Source: Mytilus trossulus (taxonomy: Eukaryota; Mollusca; Bivalvia; Mytilida; Mytilidae). Taken from it: DNA of 64,000 bases. How positions within the stretch are numbered: position 1 is the stretch's first letter; each line of letters opens with the position of its first letter. The notes beneath the pieces are model-generated. The model saw only the letters and a list, made by a program, of their open reading frames with translations, had not been told where the DNA came from and searched no databases. The stretch is from contig NC_086384.1 of assembly GCF_036588685.1 (NCBI RefSeq), positions 9,934,195 through 9,998,194 on the forward strand. Reading direction: 5' to 3'. The position numbers and the translations under genes were made by a program. Shown here piece after piece: positions 45,884 to 58,000 of the stretch.

Positions 45884-46152
45884 TCACATGATCCATCATG
45901 GATCACTGGTCATGTGACCCACCACAGATCACATATCACATGACCCATCATGGATCACTGGTCATGTGACCCACCACAGATCACATATCACATGACCCAT
46001 CATGGGTCACTAGTCATGTGACCAAACACAGAACTCATATCACATGACCCATCATGGATCACTGGTCATGTGACCCACTATAGATCACATATCACATGAC
46101 CCATCATGGATCACTGGTCATGTGACCCATCACAGATCACATATCACATGAC
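45884..46152. repeat. 52-bp minisatellite packed with M-box octamers
   Basis: Five head-to-tail units of about 52 bases (ATCACATGACCCATCATGGA, TCACTGGTCATGTGACCCAC, CACAGATCACAT). TCACATGA occurs six times and its complement TCATGTGA five times, so eleven copies of the MITF/TFE-type M-box lie within about 270 bases. Whether the array is a regulatory element is unknown. It lies between the two genes, 11.5 kb upstream of the proposed SLC6 start. Confidence 0.9.
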
Positions 46153-46539
46153 CTCTAGGCTCACTAACATAATTTTATAAAATCTATCAAACAAATTATT
46201 TATGTAAAATTACACATAGGTGTTTCTGTTCAAAAATGCATTATAATCTTATACAAAACTGGCTTGCAACATTCAATCTTAGTGAACTACAAAACTTACT
46301 AATACATGTACAAGTATTCCAAAATTACTCACATATCAATTAAATGACAATCTGGATTTTTTAATCAATATCAAGGCTAACATTTTGCAATATTAAAACA
46401 GACATTTTAAAAGAAATTTAAACATATTTTTGGTGATATTTTCAGGTAGAGGAATAAGAAATGAAACTAGATTTTTTACACATAAGCCCATTTACTCATG
46501 TAATATTATGGAGGTATACACTTTACCGTAGAAATCTTT

Positions 46540-46865
46540 TTCCTTATCATTTTCAAAGAACATAGAATGATAGTGTTTTATCGCTATTTTGTGCATTTTT
46601 CCTTTGGTCTTTTTTTGTGATAATTTTCATATCATGCTTCTCGCTTGATATGGAAAAATTATCACTAGAAACTAAGGAGACCACGTGGCGTTGCTAACGA
46701 AATTGACATTGAAATTGACAACGTCGTCAAAGGTAAAACAGCGATAAACAGATTATCATTGGTCATCTCAACTCGATTGCTTTTCTCACTTTCGCTGTTC
46801 CAGCTCAAGTGAGAAAAATCAATCTCGTTGAGATAATCAACGATAATCTATAAATACAATAAAAC
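46540..46865. mobile_element. Foldback repeat with central hairpin
   Basis: GTGATAATTTTCATATCA (46617-46634) and TGATATGGAAAAATTATCAC (46646-46665) form an 18-bp stem with a two-base bulge and an 11-base loop. The flanks contain repeated GCGATAAAC/GATAATC words and CCTTTGG/CCAAAGG ends. GC-richer than its surroundings. I suspect a dispersed mussel repeat. Confidence 0.6.
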
Positions 46866-46869
46866 CAAA

Positions 46870-49225
46870 GGACAAGTATGGAATACCCTGTGTGTGACAA
46901 AAACTATCTTATAACAAATCTTAAGATATGGTCACTGTATACTATAAAATTATATATTTTCATGAGGGGTTTATTCTCGCTAGTTTTTAAACACATTAGA
47001 CAATCAAAGACAAGAACAAAAAGTTAAAAAAAATTTGCGATCGTATCAAAATTCACATATGTTATACCTGCTACTGGGTTTTGACTTTGAAATAGCGAAA
47101 TTTTAACTCTGAATATAAACTACATTAGGGTACATTATATGCATTACTGGAATCAAGTTTTGGAATGTCAAAGATGGTCAAGGATGGTCAAGGTTATTGT
47201 TATGGGATACTTAATGATTACTTTAAACATTATTTCATTTTTCCAAAGGGAAACATACAAGTGAACAGGAGAATTTGCTTTCACAGAATCAAGAAGACTA
47301 TGGGTAATCTCATTGTTCTTACACCAAAATGAAAATAACATTACGTCACTGGTTAAATTTCCATTATTTTGTACTGTTTATACCAATCACAAGGTTTTAG
47401 TGTACAATTTTGAAAATATTACCCAGAATCCATTAGATTCTGAAACGGCCAATTGGTCAATCATGTAAAGCTTTATTTTTTATCATTCAGAAATTGCAAT
47501 TTAAGATATGAAACAATTATTTGATTAAAATTGATAATTTTTTATAATATTTTTTTTAAAGATATATTTTCTGAGAATTTTATTTCTTCTAAGGAAGATA
47601 AAAACACATCAAATAAAATTAATAGATTTATTTATAAAATACAGAGCAAGTTCAACCGTATTAATTCATAATGCCTTATGATTTGGATTGTTATTTTGTA
47701 TAAGGGCAAATAGTTTCAAACTTTTCACACAAGACATGAATAAGGGGCATTATAATTTTGGATTATTCAAATATCCTTGTTTGAAAGTGAATAATTAATA
47801 TTTGATTTACTTATTTAACACTGTACTGACTAATTAAAAGTGAGTTTATACTAAATTGTAACATTTTCATATAATATTGATATCCCATATATTTTCATCA
47901 TTTTTATATAATGCTGTAAATTATGATCTTCCTTATGTAACAGTTATACAACTATCAGTGTCTGGGTTTAGAAAAAAAAATCGATTTTGTATGAAAAAAA
48001 TCTCAACATATAATATTCTAATTTGATTAATTCAGAATAAACATATATATATATATAATTACTTCTCATATATGTCAACAAAAAGTACACATTTTCTTAG
48101 ATAAAATTTGAGTTTGATATACTCTAAAAAAAAATCAACAAAACAAACTAACTCAAGTAGTAGTATAAGTATAGCACTATATATTGAACTTTAACAAAGA
48201 AATTTGCAAATATTTAAGTCAGAAAACCATTACAATTTGACTCCTATCATTATTCTATTAGATATCCAGTTTCTACCCTAGAACAATCAGTTTACCTTCA
48301 TGAAACTTTCAAACCTCAGGTATAAAGCTCAATCTTACTAAACATTAAAAAAAAATTGATCATGTTGGCCTGTAGAAAACTTTATTACAGGCCAGAAAGA
48401 CTATTTAAATGCCTGGCCTGGAGGGTCGGTGGTTAAGCAAAAAGACTGCAGGTTACGTGGATAAGACTAGGTTCAATATTATTGAAGCTTTGTAATTAAA
48501 TCCAATAGACTGTGCTCGAAATCTATCTACTGTATATCCATATTTATCTTTGCAATTTAAATATGCAATCTTTTAAGGTTAGCTTGATGGTTAAGTGGAT
48601 AACATCTTAAGACTAAAATACACATGAAATGCTTAAACATTTTATTGAGTGAATGCCTTGTAAATTGATCAAATTTAAGACTTTTTATAATTTGGATACA
48701 TTTTAGTACATTATAAATCAAATATGATGAATTTGATCTGTGATCTTCACTTTGACACCTAATGCCACTATAACAGCCTGCATTTCTTTTATTAACCTTG
48801 AAATCTTAATAAAATATTCCTTGCCAAGTTTTAACTATAATTGTTTTCTGATCAACAATAAAATGTTAAGATACCTAATTAGGATAATGTCAAGAAATAA
48901 AAACAAACATAAACAAAGAAAATAGCTTGATGTCAAAAGTTCAATAGGTTTTAATGACATAAGCAAATCAAATTAGCAAACATCTGACAGCATTGTTGTG
49001 TTGTGTTCACCTAACCTACAATAGATTTAAAGGTAAACTAATGTGTGTGTAATTACAGGTAAACCAGGAAGTCAAATTATGAAGTATAGACTTATTTATA
49101 GATTTATTAAAAACTGTTGATATTTTTAAATCAACCAGAAAAACATTCAGTTCCAAAAACAAATGTATCCATGCTTAGAATACTTGTTACATAAAATTTT
49201 AAGATTTATGATAAAAGCAAATATT
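46870..49225. other. Intergenic AT-rich DNA, nothing recognised
   Basis: No coding potential or repeat structure that I can name, apart from a short (AT)n run near 48042. Confidence 0.5.
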
Positions 49226-49228
49226 CCA

Positions 49229-49295
49229 ATAGATATAGGAAGATGTGGTGTAAGTGCCAATGAGACAACTCTCCATCCAAATAACAATTTAAAAA
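49229..49295 (+). repeat. Interspersed repeat family A, 5' fragment
   Basis: ATAGATATAGGAAGATGTGG, TGTAAGTGCCAATGAGACAA and CTCTCCATCCAAATAACAAT. Truncated. Confidence 0.9.
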
Positions 49296-49299
49296 AAAA

Positions 49300-50680
49300 T
49301 ACAAGTTCATTTTGACATAAAGATGATTTTTTATTATCGAGGGAAGACAGATACCTTTGGTTCCTGATATAAACAATTTTGTCCCCACCTTAACATACAG
49401 TAAACTAATACTTGTCCATTACTTTCAAAACAAAAACATTGTAATACATAACAAGTTTATGAAAAGTTATGAGGTGTACAAAGCATCCTAAAGATTAAGA
49501 CCATAGAAAGACAACCTTAGAAAACTAAGTAACTATTACTACAATATTGTTTTGTAGAACCTGAAATTTTATGAATGCCTCAAGTATTTTTTAATTAACA
49601 TGTGTGTAAATATTACAGGAAGACAGGCAAAATACTTCAAGCATTTGTTTAAAATAAAAGCAAAATTATTAATAAAGATATTGCACTTCTTATCAAACCA
49701 AAACATTGTATATGCAAACATTTGCATTTAAATAATTTTCTGCAAATTACTTTTTCAGGTGACAATGACAAATATACTTTTCACCAATTTCAGAAAGAAA
49801 ATTTGTAATCCAAACTAAATCACTTTAAAAATTTCATTTTTCTCTGACCATGTATACCTAGACTCTATCGTTACACTTTAAACTGTCATATAAGAATCAA
49901 GAGTTTATATTTCATTCCACTGCTATCTTACATGTATATCTATAATTGAATTTTTTTTATATAACTAGACTTTAGAGTCCTCTCAATGTTTCAACAGACT
50001 TAGAATTCACATAAACATGTGTAAAAGAAGTTGTGAGATATACCTGTGAGACGGTAACATAAGCATATTGATTCAAGGACTTCTAGAGGTCAAAATACTG
50101 GCTTCAAATATAGAAATATGTCTATACAATATATAAAGCTCACACTACAGGGAGATAACTCTGTAAAGTCAGCTAAACGTTTTAATAACGTTGTGTTGTA
50201 AAGGGAATATTAAGCTTCTCAATTGAAAAATTAGTGTTTGTAAAACTGCAATATAACCAGTGTAATTTTTCTGATAAAACGGTTGGTTCAAAATTTCTGA
50301 AAATTTTATATTTTTGTTAAAGGGTCAAAGTTAATACTTTGTCAAAATTTTATGAAAAGTAAAGGAGCCAAATCAATTTGAGTGAAAGTGTTAGGTACCA
50401 CCTTAATCAACCAGTCTTAAAATTTGGTTTTGTGAATCTGCCATTATTAATGACGTCCATACATAATTTTTTATTGTATAAATGCTGCTCAGACAGAAAA
50501 AAACCATTTTTTAATAGTTTTTAGTAGTAAAAATAATTATTCATCTGAATATAATTATTCATACCCATACTTTTTTGTATTTCAAATCTTAAACATAAGC
50601 CACTCTAGAATCTTTTAATTTTACATATTCCAGCCAAATAGTCTCTACTTTAAATTTATCTTCTCAATTAAATTATTCAA
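49300..50680. other. Intergenic AT-rich DNA, nothing recognised
   Basis: Contains a CACTACAGGGAGATAACTCTG word (50132-50165) that recurs near 56393 in CTDNEP1 and, as its complement, near 13100. Probably a short dispersed repeat. No gene. Confidence 0.5.
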
Positions 50681-50709
50681 GTTTAATTAAGGCAAACGGC
50701 AATTAATTA

Positions 50710-50916
50710 CTGTGGATTCATTTGTTTTCGTGGGTACCAATTTTCGTGGTTTGAGGAAACTTACATATTCGTGGATATTTAATTTCATGGTTTTGGCAAA
50801 GTCTACACTCATTCCTTTACAAAATTTGTATTTCGTTGAACAATTGAATTCATGGTTCTCCTGTACCCACGAAATCCACGAAAATTGGTATCCAACGAAT
50901 ATTGATGAATCCACAG
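50710..50916. mobile_element. 207-bp palindromic MITE, TA-flanked, copy 1
   Basis: CTGTGGATTCATTTGTTTTC at the left and its inverse (AATATTGATGAATCCACAG) at the right, TA on both sides, with TTTTCGTGG/CCACGAAAA words in both arms. ORFs on both strands here are mirror artefacts. Confidence 0.9.
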
Positions 50917-51180
50917 TAGTATAATTACATAAAATTTACTGTTTTATTCAGCATTCAACATGTCCTAACCTATTTCAACAATGCAATCAGATTTAAAAAG
51001 AAAGTCATCCGATATATTTCTTGTATCATTTATTTTGCTTGATTAACATGTTTTTTCAAAAATTTTACAACGACAAATGTTAAAGATATATTTTGACCTC
51101 TAGATATGTTAAAGATATATTTTGACCTCTAGATATGTTCTCAATTTTTGGTGTCATTGGGTTGCTGTCTAAATGAGGTA

Positions 51181-51388
51181 CTGTGGATTCATTTATTTTC
51201 GTGGGTACCAATTTTCGTGGATTGAGGAAAACTTGCATTTTCGTGGATATTTGATTTCGTGGTTTTGCTAAAATCTGCATACAAGCTTATGGAAAATTTG
51301 AAATTCATTAAACATTTGAATTCGTGGTTCACCTGTATTAACGAAATCCACGAAAATTGGTATCCCACGAATAACAGTGAATCCACAG
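51181..51388. mobile_element. 208-bp palindromic MITE, TA-flanked, copy 2
   Basis: CTGTGGATTCATTTATTTTC left, inverse right (AACAGTGAATCCACAG), TA on both sides. Same family and orientation as copy 1, about 470 bases away. Both lie just beyond the CTDNEP1 stop, possibly within its 3' UTR. Just before it, a 33-base unit (ATGTTAAAGATATATTTTGA...) is duplicated at about 51076-51136. Confidence 0.9.
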
Positions 51389-51876
51389 TATACTCGTAAT
51401 CTTCTTTCATTCATAAAAGATAAAAAAATAAAGTGTATAATAGTTAATAAGCATATAATTTTTCATTTTCTAACATAAAGTATTTCATAGATATGGTTAA
51501 CATTGTAAGAGACAGAAAAAGAGAATACATTTGTAATTTTTGCATTTTAAACCTTAGACTGGTGACTTATCTCAAATATAAAGGAAAATTTCACAATATT
51601 TTCAAGTTTTTGTTTACACAATTAATACATATATGTTTGAAACCTTCATACAAAACAGTGATATATATCTTGCTGCCTTCAAGCATTCATACAAGGTTAT
51701 GGTTGCATTCACACTGCCATTTATGTCCGGTAGAGCACACCATACATTTAAGTCACATTCTGCCAATCTTGTCCCTGTCAAGCTACCATACAGATCTCTA
51801 CTTCAGAGGTAGTGGTCCTCAGGCTATATGATGATGACGAGACAAATTATTATCATGGTAATACTCTAAAATATCC

Positions 51877-52022
51877 TCAAACTGTTTTATGTAAGTGTAA
51901 GTTTCTACTAAGTACTGATCGCACGTCGTGACAAAATCGTAGAGCATCTAACATCGGCAGTAAACATAGAAGTGATATGTCCGTTGGTTCACTGAACCAC
52001 GACTTTATAGGAATAGCGTTAT
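51877..52022 (-). CDS. CTDNEP1: CTDNEP1 exon 7: C-terminus and stop
   Basis: Residues 196-243 and a TGA stop. Acceptor CTATCATTCCAG. Encodes [30 protein letters not shown] and [16 protein letters not shown], closely matching the invariant family tail. Confidence 0.96.
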
Positions 52023-55000
52023 CTGGAATGATAGTGAAAAAGCAATGAATTATCTGTTGGTCCACTGAATCATAAATTTAAATATAAGAATAGTGTAATC
52101 TTGAACAATAGTAAAAATATAATAAACAATATGTTGGTTCACTGAAAAATGAGTTTATATTATTACATTGGTTGCAATAAATTACATTGATTTCAAAGTT
52201 GAATAAATACTGATAATTTCAAATGTGAAATAAACATGGTTATTTCACTCTCTGACGTCATCAAGAGGCATTGTCAAGACGTCGATAACGGTGGATCAAA
52301 ACAAATTGTGAATGTATAGAAAAAAGATATAGTTCCTTACATGTTTTACATTAATTTCTTTAAAAAAAGCCATTTGCCAATGTAATATAAAGAATAACTA
52401 ATTAAAGAATTCAAATATCGAAAAAAATTCAACTCGTGACCGAACTGTCACAACACTGATAATTAACTCATGCGCTACGCACATTCGTGAATTAATGTGT
52501 TGTTCGGTCACTCTTTGAATATTTTTCTCTATTTGAATTCTTCGATTAGTTATTCTATAAGGAATAGCCTTGTTTGAACAGATATTGAAGAAAGCCTTGC
52601 TGAACTTCTTCATTCACTGAACATTGCTGAATCAAGATTTTTTTATTTGAAAAAATACTACAACAGCAATAATGAACCAAGGCACTCAATGTCTGTAAAC
52701 TCTTTATTCAATAAACCATTTAATGGAATTCATACATATCTTCTCATTTCTATGTCTGTGAATTTAATAAAATTTATTTATTTTTCATATTTGAACTCTG
52801 TATCACAATATTCACTAATGTATAGGCTAATATTCCACTATTAATCATTAATGTAACTTTTCAATAAACAAATATGAAGAAATAAGAAAACTACTGTGTA
52901 TTACGTTTAAATCCTGGGATATCATTTTTTGTGTATTCCTTGGATACAGATGAAACAGGGATTTAAATGTCCAACAATTTTATTTTTTTCTATAAGCTTG
53001 AAGGCAGATTAGACAAACCAAGATATCAAATATCCAGGAAAATGCAAGTTTTCCTCAATTCACGATGATTGGTTCCCACGAAAATAAATGTAACACAGTA
53101 ATTAATATAAATAATACCTGGATAATTTTTATAAGCCACCGGTGAATTGTCTAATATAAATATACTAGAGAGATCTTTACATATTTCTGTTAACTGCTTT
53201 GTATAACTTCCCTGCATTAACTGACAGTGCTGAAAAACAACAACAAATAAATTATTAATATAAAAACAACAACAAATAAACTATTAATATAAAAACATCA
53301 ACAAATAAACTATTAATATAAAAACACCATCGTAATTTTCTTGAACACTCTAAAATAATTCTTTGTTGTAGAGTTTAAACTTTTATCTCTACACAAAAAT
53401 GTTTAAACCACAATAAATATAATTTACAAATTATCTCCCTTTACTAAGATTTTCCTAGTTTTCTGTTCACCCTTGCAATACAAAAGCCAATTTTTAAACT
53501 TCATCTCTTTAATATCAATAGTATTTTTGTCTTTATTTTGAAAGTAAATGCATGATATTTCTAGATAAGATATAAATCATCTAGTCTTAATGCTGCATTA
53601 GGAATAAGAAAAGTAATAGGTCTTAATTGTGAAGTCAGTGGTTTGTTCTTTTAAAGGTTTTTAGAAGCAAAATCATGCATTCTAGCAGTCTCCTGGCACA
53701 TAATCCAATCTTTTAGATTGCCATTTCTTATGTGTGAAGTTTTAATTTTTTTAAGAATTTTGATTTACAGTACCTTATTAAAATTTTGAAATATTTACAA
53801 ATTTTAAACTTTTGCATTCCATTATCAGGTCTTGAGAGCATTTATAGCAAAACAGTAAGAAGATTAATGAAGTAAACACAATTCACAGGCAACACCAGTT
53901 TGTTGATTCTATGAATCTAGTGTGAATAATTTCAATAGTTTGAAAAAGCGGCCAAAGTTTTTAGGAATTTCAAAGACAGAAAGTGTGTTAAGAAAATGCA
54001 GGATCCTTGACCTGGTCTCTGGTTGATACATGTAGTTGTCTCATTGGCAATCATATCTTGTCTACTTATTTCTAACCTACATGTATGTAAAATTGAATAA
54101 CATTTCAAAGCTTATTAGTAGAAAAAACAGTGTTACCAGATTGTTTTCAGCATTTTTGAGTTTTTTACCTGTAACTCGAAAGAATAATCTATCGCAATTT
54201 ACAATAAAAATATGCACATCTCCACATCATGGTAAAAAACAAGCTTGGGCAGAAAAACTTAAAACTTAGGGTAATTTTTAATTTCTGCATGCATAATTAT
54301 GTTGAAAATATATCATGTTGTGTTGAGTCCAGATAACCAAATCTTTTTTTGTTAAGCCATAACTTTAAGTTTTTTTCTAGCTTATACTTGCCTGCCTATA
54401 ATATCTTCTTTTTAATATACCCCTATTATTGTCCAGTTTATCTGCTACGGCAGCCCCGTATATTTCCATACTAGCTGTAAATACCACTAAATCATACCAC
54501 TGGCTAACCTATAAAGTAGGAGTATATCATAGTATCAAAGATAAATCTGTAATTCTTTAATCATAGACAGGTACAATGTGAGATACCGTAATAGACAAAG
54601 CTAGCAGATGACTGAAAAATGACAATTGACAGGTCTACTTCATGTTTTTTCTTGCATACACTCATATAAGTTTAACAGAGTGGAGCAATAAAAGAACAAT
54701 CAAGACAATATTTATTTTCAACTGAACTACTTGTTTTGTACTTTTGCAAATGAACCTGAAAATTTAAAGATGATAGATATTTTTTATTGTAGTTTCCATT
54801 GTCCCTTTTTTTGTGTGCATGTTTTATGGTACATGTACTGACTCATAAATCTATCAGTACTGTTCTAAATTTACAAATGAATAGGATGCTCAGCGAAAAC
54901 TGCAGGCATGTTCCATAATTTAATCTTAAAACTTTCCAACTTAATTTTTATGCTATCTGGAGGAGAGCCGTCTCATTGACAATCTTACTGCATTTTCTGA

Positions 55001-58000
55001 TATCTATTTAAAGTGATACATATTTTTTTTGCTGTGTTGAAGACCCATTAGTGGCCTTTCTGCTGTTTTCTTCTACTCGTGGGTCAGTTTGTGGTCTCTT
55101 TGACATATTCACCATTTCCATTCTCAATTTTACATATATATAATACATTCAAAATTTAATCTTTTCAAGAATTGATCCATTCAACAACTTTCAAAGAATT
55201 AAAACTGATAAATACTTACAACATCTAAAAAATAATCAACATGAGGTCGTTTATGAACAAAAAATCTAACAGGATGTCTATCTATGTTTACCTGAAAATA
55301 TAATAAGAAATTCATAAATAATCTTTTCTCTTGGATTTAGCTCTACAATGTTATAATATACTTTGTGAGATTGAGATCAAAAACTATTGTCTCTTTCCTG
55401 TGATTAGCCATAAATTTCTTACATGTGTGTGTAAATCTTTCTATTTTGAGTGATTGTTTATCCCACATTTGGTGATAAAATCAGGAAAATCAATACCTTT
55501 TAAGCCACCAACATACTTATAACTGTTTTGATTTTTTTGTAAGTGATATTGTTGTTCGTTTTCAAAACTACCCCTACTGTTTTTTATTGGAAAAACTGCA
55601 TAATTTTTATTGAAATTGGGAAATTTGTTTATTTATTTTTTTATCACATCTGTGAATTTTTGCTGACCATTGCTATCTTCTTGCACAATTTTTTTCACAT
55701 ATATTTTGGTTGTAACACATTTTCAACATGAAAGGTACTTTAAAGAGGAGGGGAAATAAACAGAAAAAATATGATTCTTAATGCATTACCACATGTATTA
55801 CAAACTCTGATCTGAAACTCAGATCTCAAAAGCACTTTTATAATATCAAAATAATAACATGAATACAAAATTTAAAACATTACTTCCAAGGTCATCACTG
55901 TTTGGGGAAAACATAAAACTTATTGGGAGGAATTTTATGCCTCCTTTTTTTTTTATAGCAATTGGGAATTTTCTCTTAGAGAAAAAAAGAATTTCGGATG
56001 TAATTTGAGGCAAACAAGTTCAGTGAATCTTCACCATAAATATGAATAAATGGAGATTTCTATTTTGACATAAATTATTATCCCTCTGGGTAACTATAAT
56101 CTTCACTATTATTGGGTTCTTAGATAAAAAAAAAAAAATAATAATAAAAATTTTAAATATTTTTCTTACACAAACTTTTTATTTGGAATAAATTGTGATC
56201 CTGAACTTGATGAGCCAGCATGTGATCTCAGTTTACTTTCTTACACCCAGGATGTGTTTTTCATATAACAATTTCAATAACAATTTCAGGATGTAAACAA
56301 AGATTTACACTTTACATAATAATGACAATAACATCCTTATAAATGCAATGTACTATCATATTAAAGCAATTCATTCATCTATGGTGGTACATAACACTAC
56401 AGGGAGATAACTCTGTAAAAATCAGCTGAATGTTTTTATCAAATTAAAATAAAATCAATTAAAAGCAGGGTGTTTGGTACCACCTGATATAAAATTTTCA
56501 CTTAATTTCTTTTCCTATAATAAAAATTCCAGTGTTGTCTATTTGGCTTTTGAAGCTTTATTTTTACCATTGTGTACTGTAATATTTAAAGGTTTCTATT
56601 ATAAAATGTATTATAAATGTAAGTTTGTAATATAAGTGGAAACAGCACAATTCAAATTATATGATGCTTATTGACAAGAACATTGAACTTGGACATAAAA
56701 TCTAGAGAATTTCTTGTCTACTTACTTTTAATACAAAATCTGGAGGAGTTCCTGGTTTAACTGTTTGTCTAAGAACCCCATCATGATGAGAGTGAATTAA
56801 TGTTTCGTCTAAATCTAAAACCAATATCTTTCTTTTTAACATACCTGTAAAAAATAAAATGTCTATTACAAACAGGAAAGACTAATTTTTTTAACGTCCA
56901 TTCATCTCTTTTTAATAAATTTTCAGTGGATTTATTTTGCAAATGTGATATTCTAAAGTTTGTGCATTCTTTTCAACTCTACTTTTTCCATACTTTCTCA
57001 TTGTTGAAGGACCACTTTCTTACATAGTGTTGCTATATAAATCAAACAGACAGTATTATTTATGGACACAAAAAAATGGAAAACATTCAGATGATGCCTT
57101 GTAAGGAATTGGTCCCAGTGTTTTACCCTACTTTCTTTGCCTATCATAAATAAAGACAACTTTTCATTTGGTGTTTTTTTTTTAAGTTTATCAAGGCATT
57201 TTTGCCTAAGTAATGAACAGAACACAGCTATTGATAAAAGTAAGAATTATGTATGAATCAATGAACAATTCATGTAGATATAAGAAGATGTGGTACATGT
57301 ATGAGTACCAATGAGACAACTCTCCATCTAAGTAAGTAGAAGTTCACTACGTACTCAATCCTGTTAAAACCTTGTAGCATGATAGTTATAGATAAGTAGA
57401 TAAATTCTTGAGGTAAAACTATGGATTATAAATTTCATGAATTTCTGTGTGTAATTATCAAGCGTTACATGTGACCTGTTACTTACTCAGTCGGTGTTTA
57501 GATAATGGTGACAATGGTATGCACTCATATTTAACTGTCTGGTGCTGAATTATCTGAAACAAAAAAATAAATAAATTGACAATCAAAATATATAGAAATA
57601 GTCAGCTGAAACTAAATGTCAAGCTAGAAATAAGTTTTTAATGTAATATAGTAATGTGGATAACTACCAATGATAACAGTGGTTTCTGTGTACATTTAGA
57701 AGTAGAGATTAAAGTTCCTTGTGATGATAACTATAATCATCCAATCACTTTTTTTCACCAAAACATTTTGTAATTGGGCACCAAAGCCACCATGCAGACC
57801 TTGCTTGCACTGTCACATTTCAAAGTTCAGCAAACTATGCAATCTGGATCACAACCAAATTTGGCAATTAATTAAAACATTTCACATTTGACATATATAT
57901 GAACGGCAAGTTTAAGTTTTAGCAACCACAACATCACTACCATATCATAAACCACATCCAATTTTTATTCAAATTCCAGTTGAATGAATAGATATATTTT

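Noticed and set aside
50687-51410. Mirror-image ORFs on both strands with similar peptides
   Set aside because: They reflect the palindromic MITEs, not genes.
51493-51831. 112-codon plus-strand ORF, the longest in the window
   Set aside because: It lies antisense to the likely CTDNEP1 3' end. Its composition is irregular, and no domain is recognised.
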